A stretch of DNA of 62,000 nt from Symsagittifera roscoffensis (GCF_963678635.1 NW_026971708.1:1-62000); one strand, 5' to 3'. Positions 9,918-20,300 are shown, counted from the stretch's first letter. Notes: a model not told the origin generated them from the letters alone. Made by a program: numbers and translations.

Positions 9918-11432
9918 ATGGCTGCGGTAGGCAATTTAAAGTATATCAGCAACCGAATAAAAGTATTCAAACGACCCCAATCAAATTTTTATCCGCAAAT
10001 TTCTAATGAAAACTCGCCTCCAAAATTACCTCCAGGGCCATTTCCAAGAGCTACATCTTCAAAGATTTCAAAATTAAAATTTGAGGAGTTGTTAAAAACG
10101 AAACAAGATGTTCTTAATCGTTCTATAAGGCCTTACTACCGAAACCCAATTATGGTGTCGTCAGCTAGCATGCAATGGATTTTTGACCAAAACCAGAAAC
10201 GATACCTAGACTTTTTTGCTGGAATTGTCACGGTTTCAGTAGGTCATTGTCATCCCCGACTCGTCAAAGTTCTTCACGACCAGGCCCAGACATTGTGGCA
10301 TACAACTGCAATTTACGTTCACCCTCAAATCGTGAGTTACGCCCAAAAATTGGTGTCTAAATTTCCAGATCCACTCAAGGTTGTTTACTTTGTGAATTCG
10401 GGAGCTGAAGCAATCGACATGGCGCTACTTTTGGCTCGCCTACACACTGGAAATATTGATATTCTGGCACTTAGAAATGGTTACAGCGGACGCAGTTTTG
10501 GCGCTATGGGAACAAGCGCAGTTCCAAAATGGAATTTCAACACTCCCACTAGACACGGAATTATTCAAGTTGGAATGCAAGTCGACCCTTACAGAGGTCA
10601 TTTCGGTGGGTCTAACTGTCGTGACAGCTTGTCTCAAGTGATTAATCGACCTTGCAATTGCCAATCAGGATACTGTGAAGCTTCTGACAAATATGTGCAA
10701 GAAGTTCAGGAAACTATAAATTACATGACCAGTGGCAATGTTGCTGGATTTATCAATGAGGGAATTTTAGGAGTGGGCGGCGTTGTCCAGTTTCCAAAGC
10801 ATTTCGTCAGGCAAACCTATGATTTGATTCGAAATCATGGGGGTGTCTGTATTGCCGATGAAGTTCAGACTGCGTTTGGTAGACTTGGATCTCACTACTG
10901 GGCATTTGAAAGTCACACAGTCGTTCCCGATATAGTCGTCATGGCGAAAGGCATCGGCAACGGGATTCCTCTAGCTGCGCTAGTGACGACTCCGGAAATT
11001 GCAAGGAATTTGACAAAAGCACTTTATTTTAACACGTACGGTGGGAACCCAATTTCAACTGCAGTTGGAGAAGAGGTATTGAATATTATCGACGACGAAG
11101 GAATGCAAGAAAAATCGAAAACATTGGGCGAAAAACTAATCAAGGGTCTAAAAACTATACAGCATGAGTTTGAGATAATTGGTGACGTTAGAGGCAAAGG
11201 TCTAATGATCGGTGTAGAGCTAGTAGAAAATAAGCAAACTAAGCAACCCCTCAATCAAGACAAATTCCTCAAAATTTTCGAAGATCTAAAAGATATGGGA
11301 TTACTGGTCGGAAAAGGCGGAGCATATGGGAATGTTTTTAGGCTAAAGCCTCCAATGTGCATTGAAGAAAACGACGTGGATTTCGCTCTGGAGGTATTCA
11401 GATTTGTGGTGAAAGAAAATTCGAAAATGTGA
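9918..11432 (+). CDS. AGXT2: Alanine-glyoxylate aminotransferase 2-like, mitochondrial
   Basis: A 504-residue intronless frame, close to the usual AGXT2 length of about 514. It is a class-III PLP-dependent aminotransferase. The family transfers an amino group from alanine or (R)-3-aminoisobutyrate to glyoxylate or pyruvate in mitochondria and also acts on dimethylarginines. Seen in the sequence: a basic N-terminal stretch fit for mitochondrial import; FFAGIVTVSVGHCHP near residue 110; VYFVNSGAEAIDMAL (cofactor phosphate region); the AGXT2-typical Cys-rich insert CNCQSGYCEASDKYV; CIADEVQTAFGRLGSHYW with the Asp that contacts the pyridine ring; and VVMAKGIGNG with the Schiff-base lysine at residue 344. 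The C-terminal IGDVRGKGLMIGVEL is also typical. ATG 9918 is the first in frame and gives a natural leader. AATAAA at 11600 fits as its poly(A) signal. The lack of introns is unusual for a metazoan AGXT2 and could reflect a retrocopy or an intron-poor host. Confidence 0.93.
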   Translation: MAAVGNLKYISNRIKVFKRPQSNFYPQISNENSPPKLPPGPFPRATSSKISKLKFEELLKTKQDVLNRSIRPYYRNPIMVSSASMQWIFDQNQKRYLDFFAGIVTVSVGHCHPRLVKVLHDQAQTLWHTTAIYVHPQIVSYAQKLVSKFPDPLKVVYFVNSGAEAIDMALLLARLHTGNIDILALRNGYSGRSFGAMGTSAVPKWNFNTPTRHGIIQVGMQVDPYRGHFGGSNCRDSLSQVINRPCNCQSGYCEASDKYVQEVQETINYMTSGNVAGFINEGILGVGGVVQFPKHFVRQTYDLIRNHGGVCIADEVQTAFGRLGSHYWAFESHTVVPDIVVMAKGIGNGIPLAALVTTPEIARNLTKALYFNTYGGNPISTAVGEEVLNIIDDEGMQEKSKTLGEKLIKGLKTIQHEFEIIGDVRGKGLMIGVELVENKQTKQPLNQDKFLKIFEDLKDMGLLVGKGGAYGNVFRLKPPMCIEENDVDFALEVFRFVVKENSKM

Positions 11433-11689
11433 TGTAGCGATAGAGAATAAGCTTTGCAATTGTCAAAATTGGTACCCATTTAAAGCCAAAATGCTTAAAT
11501 CAGCAAATGTTCCCACTACATTACCGACTGAAGATAAGATGATGACTGCATACTAGGACCATGAAATTAGATTTAGATGTAAGATAAGACAATTTATTCA
11601 ATAAATGAATCGAAAAAGGCAGTATGCTAAAAACTATTAATTTTCAAACACTCATGACTACAGTAAACAATGGTGCATTAACTATGAAT
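11433..11689 (+). promoter_or_regulatory. 3' UTR with poly(A) signal at 11600-11605
   Basis: AATAAA lies about 170 nt after the AGXT2-like stop codon. No other feature is seen before the inverted LTR fragment begins at 11690. Confidence 0.5.
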
Positions 11690-12064
11690 TGTAACATTCG
11701 TCTACTGCAGTCACACATGAGGCTTAAGAAAAATAGGCCCTATAACTATTGGCTCAAGAGTCAGGGACACTATCTCTTGTGTTTTTCCACCTCAAATCAG
11801 TCGGAGCCAATTCGGTTCGCTTGTGACATGAGACTACGACCCGCTACTGCTTAAGGCTACTACCAAAAAATCCCCCCACTCTAGAATTAAGAACGTCCCC
11901 ATACTTAGGTCTCAAAATACCCAAAATACATGAACGCCGTTAAAAACCGTTACAATCCGTTAAGTTACTTTTTTATTAGACAGTGGAACTTTGATCCATT
12001 TCAGATGGATCAACCTAAAACTCGCCTTACCTCAACATAACGATCATAAAACACACTCTAGAAT
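11690..12064 (-). repeat. Inverted, truncated LTR of the E1 family
   Basis: Reverse complement of the 3' part of the E1 LTR. It starts TGTAACATTCG (the LTR end TGTTACA reversed) and runs through the inverse of 12590-12951 to 12064, where E1 begins. It is more diverged from the E1 LTRs than they are from each other, so it is older. E1 seems to have inserted into it; the rest of this LTR is not seen on the far side. Confidence 0.85.
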
Positions 12065-12951
12065 TGTGCCAGTCGGTCATGTCTGGAGGTTTGACCTTGA
12101 GAAACACGTGATTTTGGAGTGAAATTTTAATTTTGGAAATTTCGAATGGAGCCTGTCATGCTCAGTTTTCTCGAACCAACTGAAAATGAAAAAGTCAAAA
12201 ATCAGAACGACCGAATTAACAATTGCGGGAAACTGCTCAAGAAAAAGGCAGGAAATTGCTATTCGCAATTTCCCGATACGAAATAATAAGAGAGTAGAGC
12301 TGTCTTATCCTGAAAACAGGAAAATAGAATACAGACTTGAGAAAAGACGACTATTCGAATGGAAAGGAGTGAACATTGAATGGAAGAGTGGACAACTCGA
12401 GTGTCCCAAAGGTTCATTCAGAGACTTTGATTCTTGAGACAAAACTTACTTCTGTTGTTAAAACTAATTAGCATCAAAACTTATTCAGTTATATTATTTA
12501 ATTCTCAAGCTGCTCATCTCTTACTTACTCCTCATACTCAAGTGCATCGACATGTGAGTTCTCAATTTAAATTTCTCGAGTGTATTTTAAAATAGTTATG
12601 TTGAGATAAGGCGAGTTTTAGGTTGATCCGTCTGAAATGGATCAAAGTTCCACTGTCTAATAAAAAAGTAACTTAACGGATTGTTCCGACCCGGTTTTTA
12701 ACGGCGTTCATGTATTTTGGGTATTTTGAGACCTAAGTATGGGGACGTTCTTAATTCTAGAGTGGGGGGATATTTTGGTAGTAGCCTTAAGCAGTAGCGG
12801 GTCGTAGTCTCATGTCACAAGCGAACCGAATTGGCTCCGACTGATTTGAGGTGGAAAAACACAAGAGATAGTGTCCCTGACTCTTGAGCCAATAGTTATA
12901 GGGCCTATTTTTCTTAAGCCTCATGTGTGACTAAAGTAGGCGACTGTTACA
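12065..12951 (+). repeat. E1 5' LTR
   Basis: 887 bp, begins TGTGCC and ends TGTTACA, the canonical TG...CA. It matches 33849-34722. The dyad TTGATCC/GGATCAA (12623-12645) lies just before an A/T-rich TATA-like or poly(A)-like word (AATAAAAAA, 12659-12667). An 83-codon basic open frame (12186-12437) lies in its middle and is also open in the 3' LTR; I do not call it a gene. Confidence 0.95.
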
Positions 12952-12962
12952 TAGTGTTTTTA

Positions 12963-12977
12963 TGGCGCTCCTGGGTG
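12963..12977 (+). other. E1 primer-binding site
   Basis: TGGCGCTCCTGGGTG begins 11 nt after the LTR. The same 15 nt sit 12 nt after the LTR in E2, in an otherwise poorly conserved region. A tRNA ending CACCCAGGAGCGCCA would pair fully. I cannot name the tRNA. Confidence 0.75.
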
Positions 12978-13020
12978 TTTTTACGACATCATGACTACGG
13001 AGTCGAACCCACTTGACACA

Positions 13021-13110
13021 GCTCCGGGCTACATGCCCATTCTAGAGTACCGGTGGTACGGTTCAGCGGGAACGTGTAAACCTTCCGGTTGTACCGTGAT
13101 AGCTTTTTAA
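13021..13110 (+). other. E1 leader stem-loops after the PBS
   Basis: GGGC-TACAT-GCCC (13026-13038) is followed by a longer stem pairing 13055-13063 with 13087-13095 (GGTAC with GTACC plus G-U pairs), then TAGCTTTTTAA. E2 has hairpins at the same relative places with different bases and the same TAGCTTTTTAA word. Confidence 0.6.
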
Positions 13111-13420
13111 GAAAACTCAAGAGAACTTCCTGGTACGCTCTCCGAACGAGGCTTAGCTAACCGAGTAAAGGGGGCAACTAGGGGGACAAAAACACGAGCA
13201 AAAGAATACAAATAGGAACAAAAACCATAAAACGAAAAAAGACAGTGACTTTGATACCAAATTAGTTGGATCGAACCTTTGTACTAATTAAATAGTATAC
13301 ACATACTGTTTTATAATACCGATCGTTTCGATCAATCTAGCAATTTAAACCAGTGACTTCGGTAAGGTGCCCGAGTGGGGGGCGTTGTTAAAGGTTTTCA
13401 GATAGATTGCGACCCAACCG

Positions 13421-13543
13421 GACCACTAGGAGACTTGACTGGAAAGGGTGACCAGTCGAGTGGGAAAGTGGTTCACAAGGATCGAAACGGACCACTAGGA
13501 GACTTGATTGGAAGAGGTGACCAGTCGAGTGGGAAAGTGGTTC
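13421..13543 (+). repeat. E1 leader: duplicated 54-nt stem-loop
   Basis: Copies at 13421-13474 and 13490-13543 have a 69-nt period and three differences. Each folds with ACCACT pairing AGTGGT and an inner stem CTTGACTGG/CCAGTCGAG (one G-U pair). In copy 2 the inner stem reads CTTGATTGG, replacing C-G by a U-G pair, so pairing is kept. It could be a packaging/dimerisation or translation signal. Confidence 0.7.
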
Positions 13544-14569
13544 TGCTGTCAAGGGCAGGACAGAGACAACCAGCACAGGATCACTACAAGAGGACGCACA
13601 GGGGTGTTCTCAAGTCGAACAACGGGTATCGTTAGAATCCACATTACATTATAGGAAATACGTGTAAAGTTGGATAAGCGGAGTCCCATTGTTTTGAGGC
13701 AGTTTTTACTCAAGCAGGCCTGGAAACAGGTGTACGGTTTTCTCTCGAGAGGTTTAGCACCCGGCGCTTAAGGGATTTTTCGGCTTAAGAGGGGGGCTAA
13801 AGAGGGGGGAGGTTAGTAGGGGTGCTGGTTAGGTTAGAGGTTGGCGGTTGTAAATTGTAAAAAGGGGGGAAATTAGAGTAACTAATTAATCGACATCGTT
13901 GATTTAGTTACATTAGCCATCAACACGCGTGGTAATAATAGGTGGAAATCCAAAATTTAACTCTAGTTAAGATTGGTACGCTGGTTGGATTGGTAGGGGG
14001 GAACGGACATAGACAGTTTTTGTGACACCCAATAAGATCACTAGTGGGGGGAGGAAAACGCGTGGCGATTAGGTACCAGACATTTTTTTTTCGCCACAAG
14101 ATTGACATTTGTCTCCTTTGAATTTTAGGTGGGTTGATTTCTCTGTTTTATTATTTTTCTGGTTTAAAAATTTTTTTTATACATATTGTTGCATTTTGGT
14201 GAGGATTTGCGGTTGGTTTTTATACAAACAGGTGATCACAAGATACCTGCGCACAAGTTTTGGCTTTCAATTGCTGGGAACATTGAAAAAGAGGTAACTA
14301 TAAAAGGGGGGGCCAGATTTGGCAACTAAGAGAGGGTTTTTGGGAAAATTTTCACTAGAGCTTGAGTGGTGGTACAAGGTACAGTGAACCAAGAAGTCCC
14401 TACAACGAAGAAGAGAGAAATCCGATATCCAGAAACTCGGTAACGAGTCTTGGGACAGTACCGAATTAGTCTAGGGACATTACAGTCTGGGGACAGTCTT
14501 GGGGCAACACAGTCTTGGGACAGTGCAGCATTGGGGCAGTCTTGGACCAGAGCAGTCTTGGAACGAAAC

Positions 14570-15066
14570 GGTCTTGGGCCATTAGTCTTGGGACGTTCGT
14601 CTTGGGACATTAGTCTTGGGACGTTAGTCTTGGGACGTTGATCTTGGGACGTTGGTCTTGGGACATTGGTCTTGGGACGTTAGTCTTGGGACGTTAGTCT
14701 TGGGCCATTGGTCTTGGGACGTTAGTCTTGGGACGTTGGTCTTGGGCCATTGGTCTTTGGACGTTAGTCTTGGGACGTTGGTCTTGGGCCATTGGTCTTG
14801 GGACGTTAGTCTTGGGACGTTGGTCTTGGGCCATTGGTCTTGGGACATTGGTCTTGGGACGTTGGTCTTGGGTCATTGGTCTTGGGACGTTAGTCTTGGG
14901 ACGTTGGTCTTGGGCCATTGGTCTTGGGACGTTAGTCCTGGGACGTTGGTCTTGGGCCATTGGTCTTGGGACATTAGTCTTGGGACGTTCGTCTTGGGCC
15001 ATTGGTCTTGGGACGTTAGTCTTGGGACGTTGGTCTTGGGACGTTGGTCTAGGGACGTTGGTCTGA
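14570..15066 (+). repeat. 14-bp minisatellite in E1 leader
   Basis: Roughly 35 tandem units of GTCTTGGGACGTTR, with a higher-order 42-bp period made of two GGGACGTT units and one GGGCCATT unit. Degenerate GTCTTGGGAC units extend to about 14449 and 15138. Because 14 is not a multiple of three and the unit lacks stops, frames are open on both strands here without coding. Confidence 0.95.
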
Positions 15067-15164
15067 GGATACCAACAAGAAGTACTGGGACAACACTGAA
15101 TAGTCTTGGGACGGTAAAGGGAAAGTCTTGGGACAGCATTAGGAAGGGGGCACTACAAAAGTAA

Positions 15165-15215
15165 TAGGTTAGGTTGAAGTACCAAGTATAACAACACGTT
15201 CCCTATCCTAACCTA
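15165..15215 (+). other. Inverted TAGGTTAGG hairpin upstream of gag
   Basis: TAGGTTAGG (15165-15173) pairs perfectly with CCTAACCTA (15207-15215), about 130 nt before the gag start. Confidence 0.55.
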
Positions 15216-15348
15216 ACAAGAAAGAGCTTACAAGAGTTTAAGAAAAATTGTTTTTAGCGAATTGTCAATTTCTTTTTCCTTCGAGTTTTTAACCTTAGAG
15301 TAGAATTTTTGTAGATAATAATACTGTAAATAATAACAATTGTAAATA

Positions 15349-17304
15349 ATGAGGCGGAGCAGGGTACCGGTAGCTGAAAAAAGATCTACCGAAGCAAAGT
15401 ATAATTCGTCGCTACGCAAAGCAACATCAATGGGTCCGAAGATAACAAAGAAGAGCTTTTCAGTTAACATGGACAGCACAAGGAGTACAACGGAGAACAG
15501 AGCAAAAGAGGGCACGGAAGGGGAACGAGTAGAACCCACCATCGAGATTGATCTAGAGACACCCGATCAAAGTGTGGATGAAACAGGGAAAATGGCGACG
15601 GAGTCAACTCCAATGCCCAATGCAGAAGAACCAAACCCGAAACCCATAGAGTTCTCACCCATAGACTATGCGGAAGATGCAATAGGCAACACCGAAGAAA
15701 CGGTGAAAGAAGACTCTCAAGTAAAAAAGACATCTTTTACGGAGAAGTTGGCAATAATGGTCGGAATAAAAACGAAAGAAAACGTGACCGAAGAACCAAA
15801 AGCTGAAAGAGCACGAAAATTTGGGACAGTAAGCACGAAGACGACAGAAGCCAACCCAAGAGAGGAACAAGCTAAAGCAGAGGCTGCGGCCAAAGAGAGA
15901 CCGACAGCTGACCATGAAGAGACTGCCATTGAGCTGGGTGACTTGATGGCGAAACTGGATCAGATTGACAAAAAACTGAAGCACAGTGAAGAAGACAGAG
16001 AGGTGATAAGAAAAGAATTAAGATACAACAAGCACGAGTATCTAGATAGTTATTTTAACCTAGCTAAGGCAACAGATGAGAGACTCAAGGAAATGTCAGA
16101 TAAGGTAGAAGCCACCAATGAAGAACGAGAAAAGAACATCAAAAAAGATATGCAACAACTGAAAAACCGATATGATGATGTCAACAGCCAATTAGGAAGC
16201 CTGGAAAAGAGAATGGACACAATGAGCAAGAGTCAGGCCGAAAGTTCGTGTGCAATACAGGCGAAATTGGATGCAATCTTGAGAAGTTCTACTTCACAAG
16301 AAAGACCGGCAGCGGATCGTACGCAAGGCACCAGAGTTGACTTTGTAGAACCACAAAGGAACAAACGGCAATCGACACCGTTGTCCATAACCAGGGATGC
16401 GGTGAGCATAGCACCAACAGCTGCGAAAACAATAATGAAGGATGGAACGTCGAATACAACGACTGGTCCGGGAGATTCGACAGCTAACAGCAACGCAGGA
16501 CCGGATGCTATGACATGGGCTAACACTTGGGAAATGATGAATAGAACTCTAGAGGCCTTCGCTACAAGGAACACTGACTCGAATAATAGAAGAGAAGGAA
16601 AATCCAGAAAAACATTCAAAAAACCAAAAGAATTCAAAGATGACTCTGATGGATGCATTGATACTTGGGTGGAAGTGATGAGACTACACCTAGAACAGGA
16701 CAACTTGAACGATGAAAGACAAGCGTGCACAGCCATACTCAGCAATTTAGAAGGCACGGCATTAAAATGCGTGGTTGCGAAGAAAGAAGAAGAACGCGAT
16801 ACCGCGGACAAAATCTTTGAAATACTGTTGAACAGATTCGGCTCAGGCATGAAGGGTCATCAAGCGATGATGCGATTTGAAAAAAGGAGACAGAGAGATG
16901 ACGAATCGATAGACAGGTTCCTAGACGATCTCGAGAGCTTGAGAAGAAGGAGTGACCCAGAAGAATCTACCAACAGAAGAAACTTCAGCATAGCCTCAAA
17001 GTTTATTGATGGGGTAAAGAGTGATGACTTGAGAACGATGTTAGCAACGTATTACACATTGTCGAAAGATAGTGCACCAACTCCAGAAGAGATGAGGCAG
17101 AAGTCAAGAGAATACATGCTGATGAAACCCAAGAAGTACTCGTACTCAGACAACAGGAACACCCAAGGGGGGAGTCAGCGACAAAGGTCGTCATGGTACA
17201 AGCCTAGAGATGACATGGACAAACGCAGGTCGTGTGCTAACTGCGGGTCAGTTGATCATCATGTGGCGGATTGCACGACATACAAACAGGGCATGAAGAG
17301 TTAG
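15349..17304 (+). CDS. gag: E1 Gag (capsid and first zinc knuckle)
   Basis: A 651-residue frame with a basic N-terminus, then a Glu/Lys-rich coiled-coil region (about residues 190-300). A Retrotrans_gag-type capsid domain (about residues 420-590) contains DSDGCIDTWVEVMRLHL, NLEGTALKCVVAKK and LLNRFGSG. A CCHC zinc knuckle near the end reads CANCGSVDHHVADC. It coats the retrotransposon RNA in virus-like particles. It ends at TAG (17302-17304), only 30 codons before a second zinc knuckle that lies in the downstream frame. E2 has no stop here and reads straight on. The amber is therefore either a lesion or a leaky stop setting the Gag:Pol ratio, as in gammaretroviruses. ATG 15349 is preceded by stops and gives an N-terminus like E2's (both start with Arg-rich residues). 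Confidence 0.9.
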   Translation: MRRSRVPVAEKRSTEAKYNSSLRKATSMGPKITKKSFSVNMDSTRSTTENRAKEGTEGERVEPTIEIDLETPDQSVDETGKMATESTPMPNAEEPNPKPIEFSPIDYAEDAIGNTEETVKEDSQVKKTSFTEKLAIMVGIKTKENVTEEPKAERARKFGTVSTKTTEANPREEQAKAEAAAKERPTADHEETAIELGDLMAKLDQIDKKLKHSEEDREVIRKELRYNKHEYLDSYFNLAKATDERLKEMSDKVEATNEEREKNIKKDMQQLKNRYDDVNSQLGSLEKRMDTMSKSQAESSCAIQAKLDAILRSSTSQERPAADRTQGTRVDFVEPQRNKRQSTPLSITRDAVSIAPTAAKTIMKDGTSNTTTGPGDSTANSNAGPDAMTWANTWEMMNRTLEAFATRNTDSNNRREGKSRKTFKKPKEFKDDSDGCIDTWVEVMRLHLEQDNLNDERQACTAILSNLEGTALKCVVAKKEEERDTADKIFEILLNRFGSGMKGHQAMMRFEKRRQRDDESIDRFLDDLESLRRRSDPEESTNRRNFSIASKFIDGVKSDDLRTMLATYYTLSKDSAPTPEEMRQKSREYMLMKPKKYSYSDNRNTQGGSQRQRSSWYKPRDDMDKRRSCANCGSVDHHVADCTTYKQGMKS

Positions 17305-20300
17305 AGTTTGGGATATGCACCAGATGAGGAAGATATGAGCCAGATGGAAGAACACGAGTTCTATAGTGGCTTGATCATCAAAATAGGTGCAAGATGCTTC
17401 TTCTGTACCCAAGAGGGGCACTTCAGGATGGACTGTCCGTTGTTCTGGGAAGCGGTCAAGAATCAGAGTCATCCAAAACACAAATTGGCATTGGCAGCAG
17501 TGCAGAACCAGAGAAACAGACAAGGTGAATTCGAGACGAAAAAACTTGAAGGACCGAATGTAGAGCTACCAACGAAAACAGTGAAAGCGGTAACACAATG
17601 TGGTAGTGCAGCAGAGGCGAAGAAAGCCCCGGAAATAGATTACGAGAAGGCGGCAGCGGAGGCCATCAACAAAGTGAAACAGGATCTGGCAGCGAAAGAA
17701 ATAGAGCAACGACTAAAGCTGGAGATCGAAAAACAGAATTTCAACGAAGCATTAACTGGATTGAAGACGGCACCAGAGGCTGTATCGGGCTCGACAAAGA
17801 CTGGAAATTGTAACACTGTAAAAATGGTGACGGGAAAGCCATTCGGCATATCGAAAATCGGGGCTAGGATAATGTCTATAATCACAGTGGGCGGCCACGA
17901 GGTAACCAGAAACTTGAGCGAACCGAGCGACCAGACAATAATGCATATTGACGTGTACGCAGATTACTTGAGTTGTATAAGCCCACAAACTACTTCTAGA
18001 GCGTTGAGAGCACTACTCACGAGAGGGGGCAGCAAGTCGGTACGTGTTGATAATAGGTACACTGAAGCTTATGGTCCACACGAGGTGATGCTAAATATAG
18101 ATGGGATCAACATCTATACCAAGACGATGATAACATGTGACGAAGACCTAATTGGACAAATCTACGTGGGGAAAGAAGAGTTGAAAGTGAGATCGATTGG
18201 ACACTGCGCCATGCTTGAAGAAGATGCAATGCACATTGGGACGGAGGCAGATGTGACAGGGCACGTGCTAGACATAAGTGACAAGAAGACTCAGTTACGT
18301 GGGTTACTTGACACGGAAGCGGTCTTGAGTGTCATACCAATCGAGACTTGGGAACGAATGGGCTTCAACAAAGATGACTTGATAGACTGGAGAATACGGC
18401 TGTCAGCTGCAAACAAGGGGGCCCTTCGGGTGCTGGGCAGGACGCCGATAATAGCCCTCAATTTGGGGGAACGTAACCTGTGGATGAGCTTTATCGTGGT
18501 AGAAAACCTAGATGAATCTGACCAATTCATCTTGGGCAGAGACTTCATCAGGAATTTCGACGTAACGATTGATCTAAATAACGCAATGTTCAGGATACGG
18601 AACCCGGATAGGAGGTACGCAATCAAACCGGTAAATTTAATAATGGCAAATGAAAATAAAGCACCGGTATTCTTGAGTAGGAGGGTGAGGCTAAAAGCTA
18701 AGGAAGCAGCAATCGTAAGCTTGAGGATGAAAAATTACAATGAACTAAGTGACAACAAGCAAGTGTGTATAGTTCCAAATCCTAATAGTCAAAGTGCTGC
18801 TGTTTTAGGAAGATCATTCTCGATAACGAAGAGCGGTCTCTGCGTCAGTGTCTTGTTGAATACCCTTGATATACCGATCACGATACAGAGAGGGAGGAAA
18901 CTGGGATATGCTTTACCGGTTAAAACTCGATATGAAACGATTGAGAACTTAAAACAAAATGAAGTTGTTGATTGTCCCAATCACAGGGACAAAATTTGTA
19001 TCTTGAGACGATTGCAAAAAATTAAATATTCTTCAGGTCTTATTAAATCACTTAAGTCAGAAACGTACGATGGGCTGTTGAGCTGTTCGAACTTTCCAGA
19101 GCGACCCACACTAGATGAAATGCAGACAGATAAACCGGTTCTGCCGGAGATTGAACATTTGAGGGGCAAACTGAAAGATGAACAGCTCGAAGCCATCAAG
19201 GACGTACTAGAGCGGAATGAAGAAGTTTTCTCGAGGCATAAGGCGGATATCGGGTGTTGTAATTTTGTTGAGCATGAAATAGAACTTGAGGAAAACGCGG
19301 TACCACACAGGGAGGGGGCGAGGCGTATGACCCCACACAAATCGGGCGCGTGTAGGAAAGAAATCGAGACGTTACTAGAGTATGACATGATAGAACCATC
19401 CAAGTCACCGTGGGCGTGTGGAGTAGTGATGGCCAAAAAGAAAGGCGACCAGTTGAGGTTTTGTTGTGACTTTCGATACCTGAACTCCGTCACGGTGAAG
19501 GATGCCTATCCCATACCTAGAATTGATGAAAGCCTCTCGAAGTTAGGTGATGCAAAATTTTTTACGACTCTTGATTTAGGCTCGGCTTTTTGGCAGGTAC
19601 CATTAAGAAAGCAAGACAGGGACAAGACAGGGTTCGCCTGCGAGTTGGGTCTGTTTCAATGGAAACGGATGCCGTTTGGACTCTGCAATGCCACAGCCAC
19701 GTTTCAGCGGCTGATGGCACACGCGCTGATAGGCGTGACGAAGAAGTACGGCAACCTGGTAATGTGCTATGTGGACGACGTGGTAATAGCGACGCCAACA
19801 CTAGAAGACCACATTGAGAGACTTGACGAGGTGTTCGCGTGCATGAAAAGATCGGGGCTGAAGTGTAAACCATCAAAGTGTGAGATACTCAAGGACTCAA
19901 TAAAATATTTGGGCAGGATGGTGGACAAGCACGGCATCAGACCTGATCCAGACGCCGTGGAAGCAGTCCTAACCTGGAAATCACCGAAGACAGAGCACCA
20001 GTTGATGAGCTTCCTGGGCTTCGCTAACTATTATAGGGAATTCATCAAAGGCTATGCGGACAAGGTATACCCGATGCAACAATTAATGAGACACAAGGGC
20101 AAGAAGTTCACGTGGAACAATGCGGCAGAAGAGTCATTCCAGAGAATAAAGAAAGAGCTATGTGAGGCACCAGTACTGGGTATGCCGACTGAGAAGGGGA
20201 TGTACGTGCTGGACACGGATGCGTCGGTAGTCGCGATTTCTGGGATTCTCCATCAAGAACAAGAATGGAATGGGAAGACAGTCTTGAGACCAATAGCATA

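Larger units (their letters stand above)
13110..15348 (+). other. E1 leader (5' untranslated)
   Basis: About 2.2 kb without a supported gene. It contains an A-rich stretch (about 13184-13255), the duplicated stem-loop (13421-13543), G-rich tracts near 13780-13870, the 14-bp minisatellite and the 15165-15215 hairpin. Open frames across the minisatellite are artefacts of the repeat. Confidence 0.7.

Noticed and set aside
14326-15164. Several long open frames on both strands with repeated LGRWSW or QRPKTNV peptides
   Set aside because: They are produced by the stop-free 14-bp minisatellite; the peptides repeat every 14 residues in every frame.
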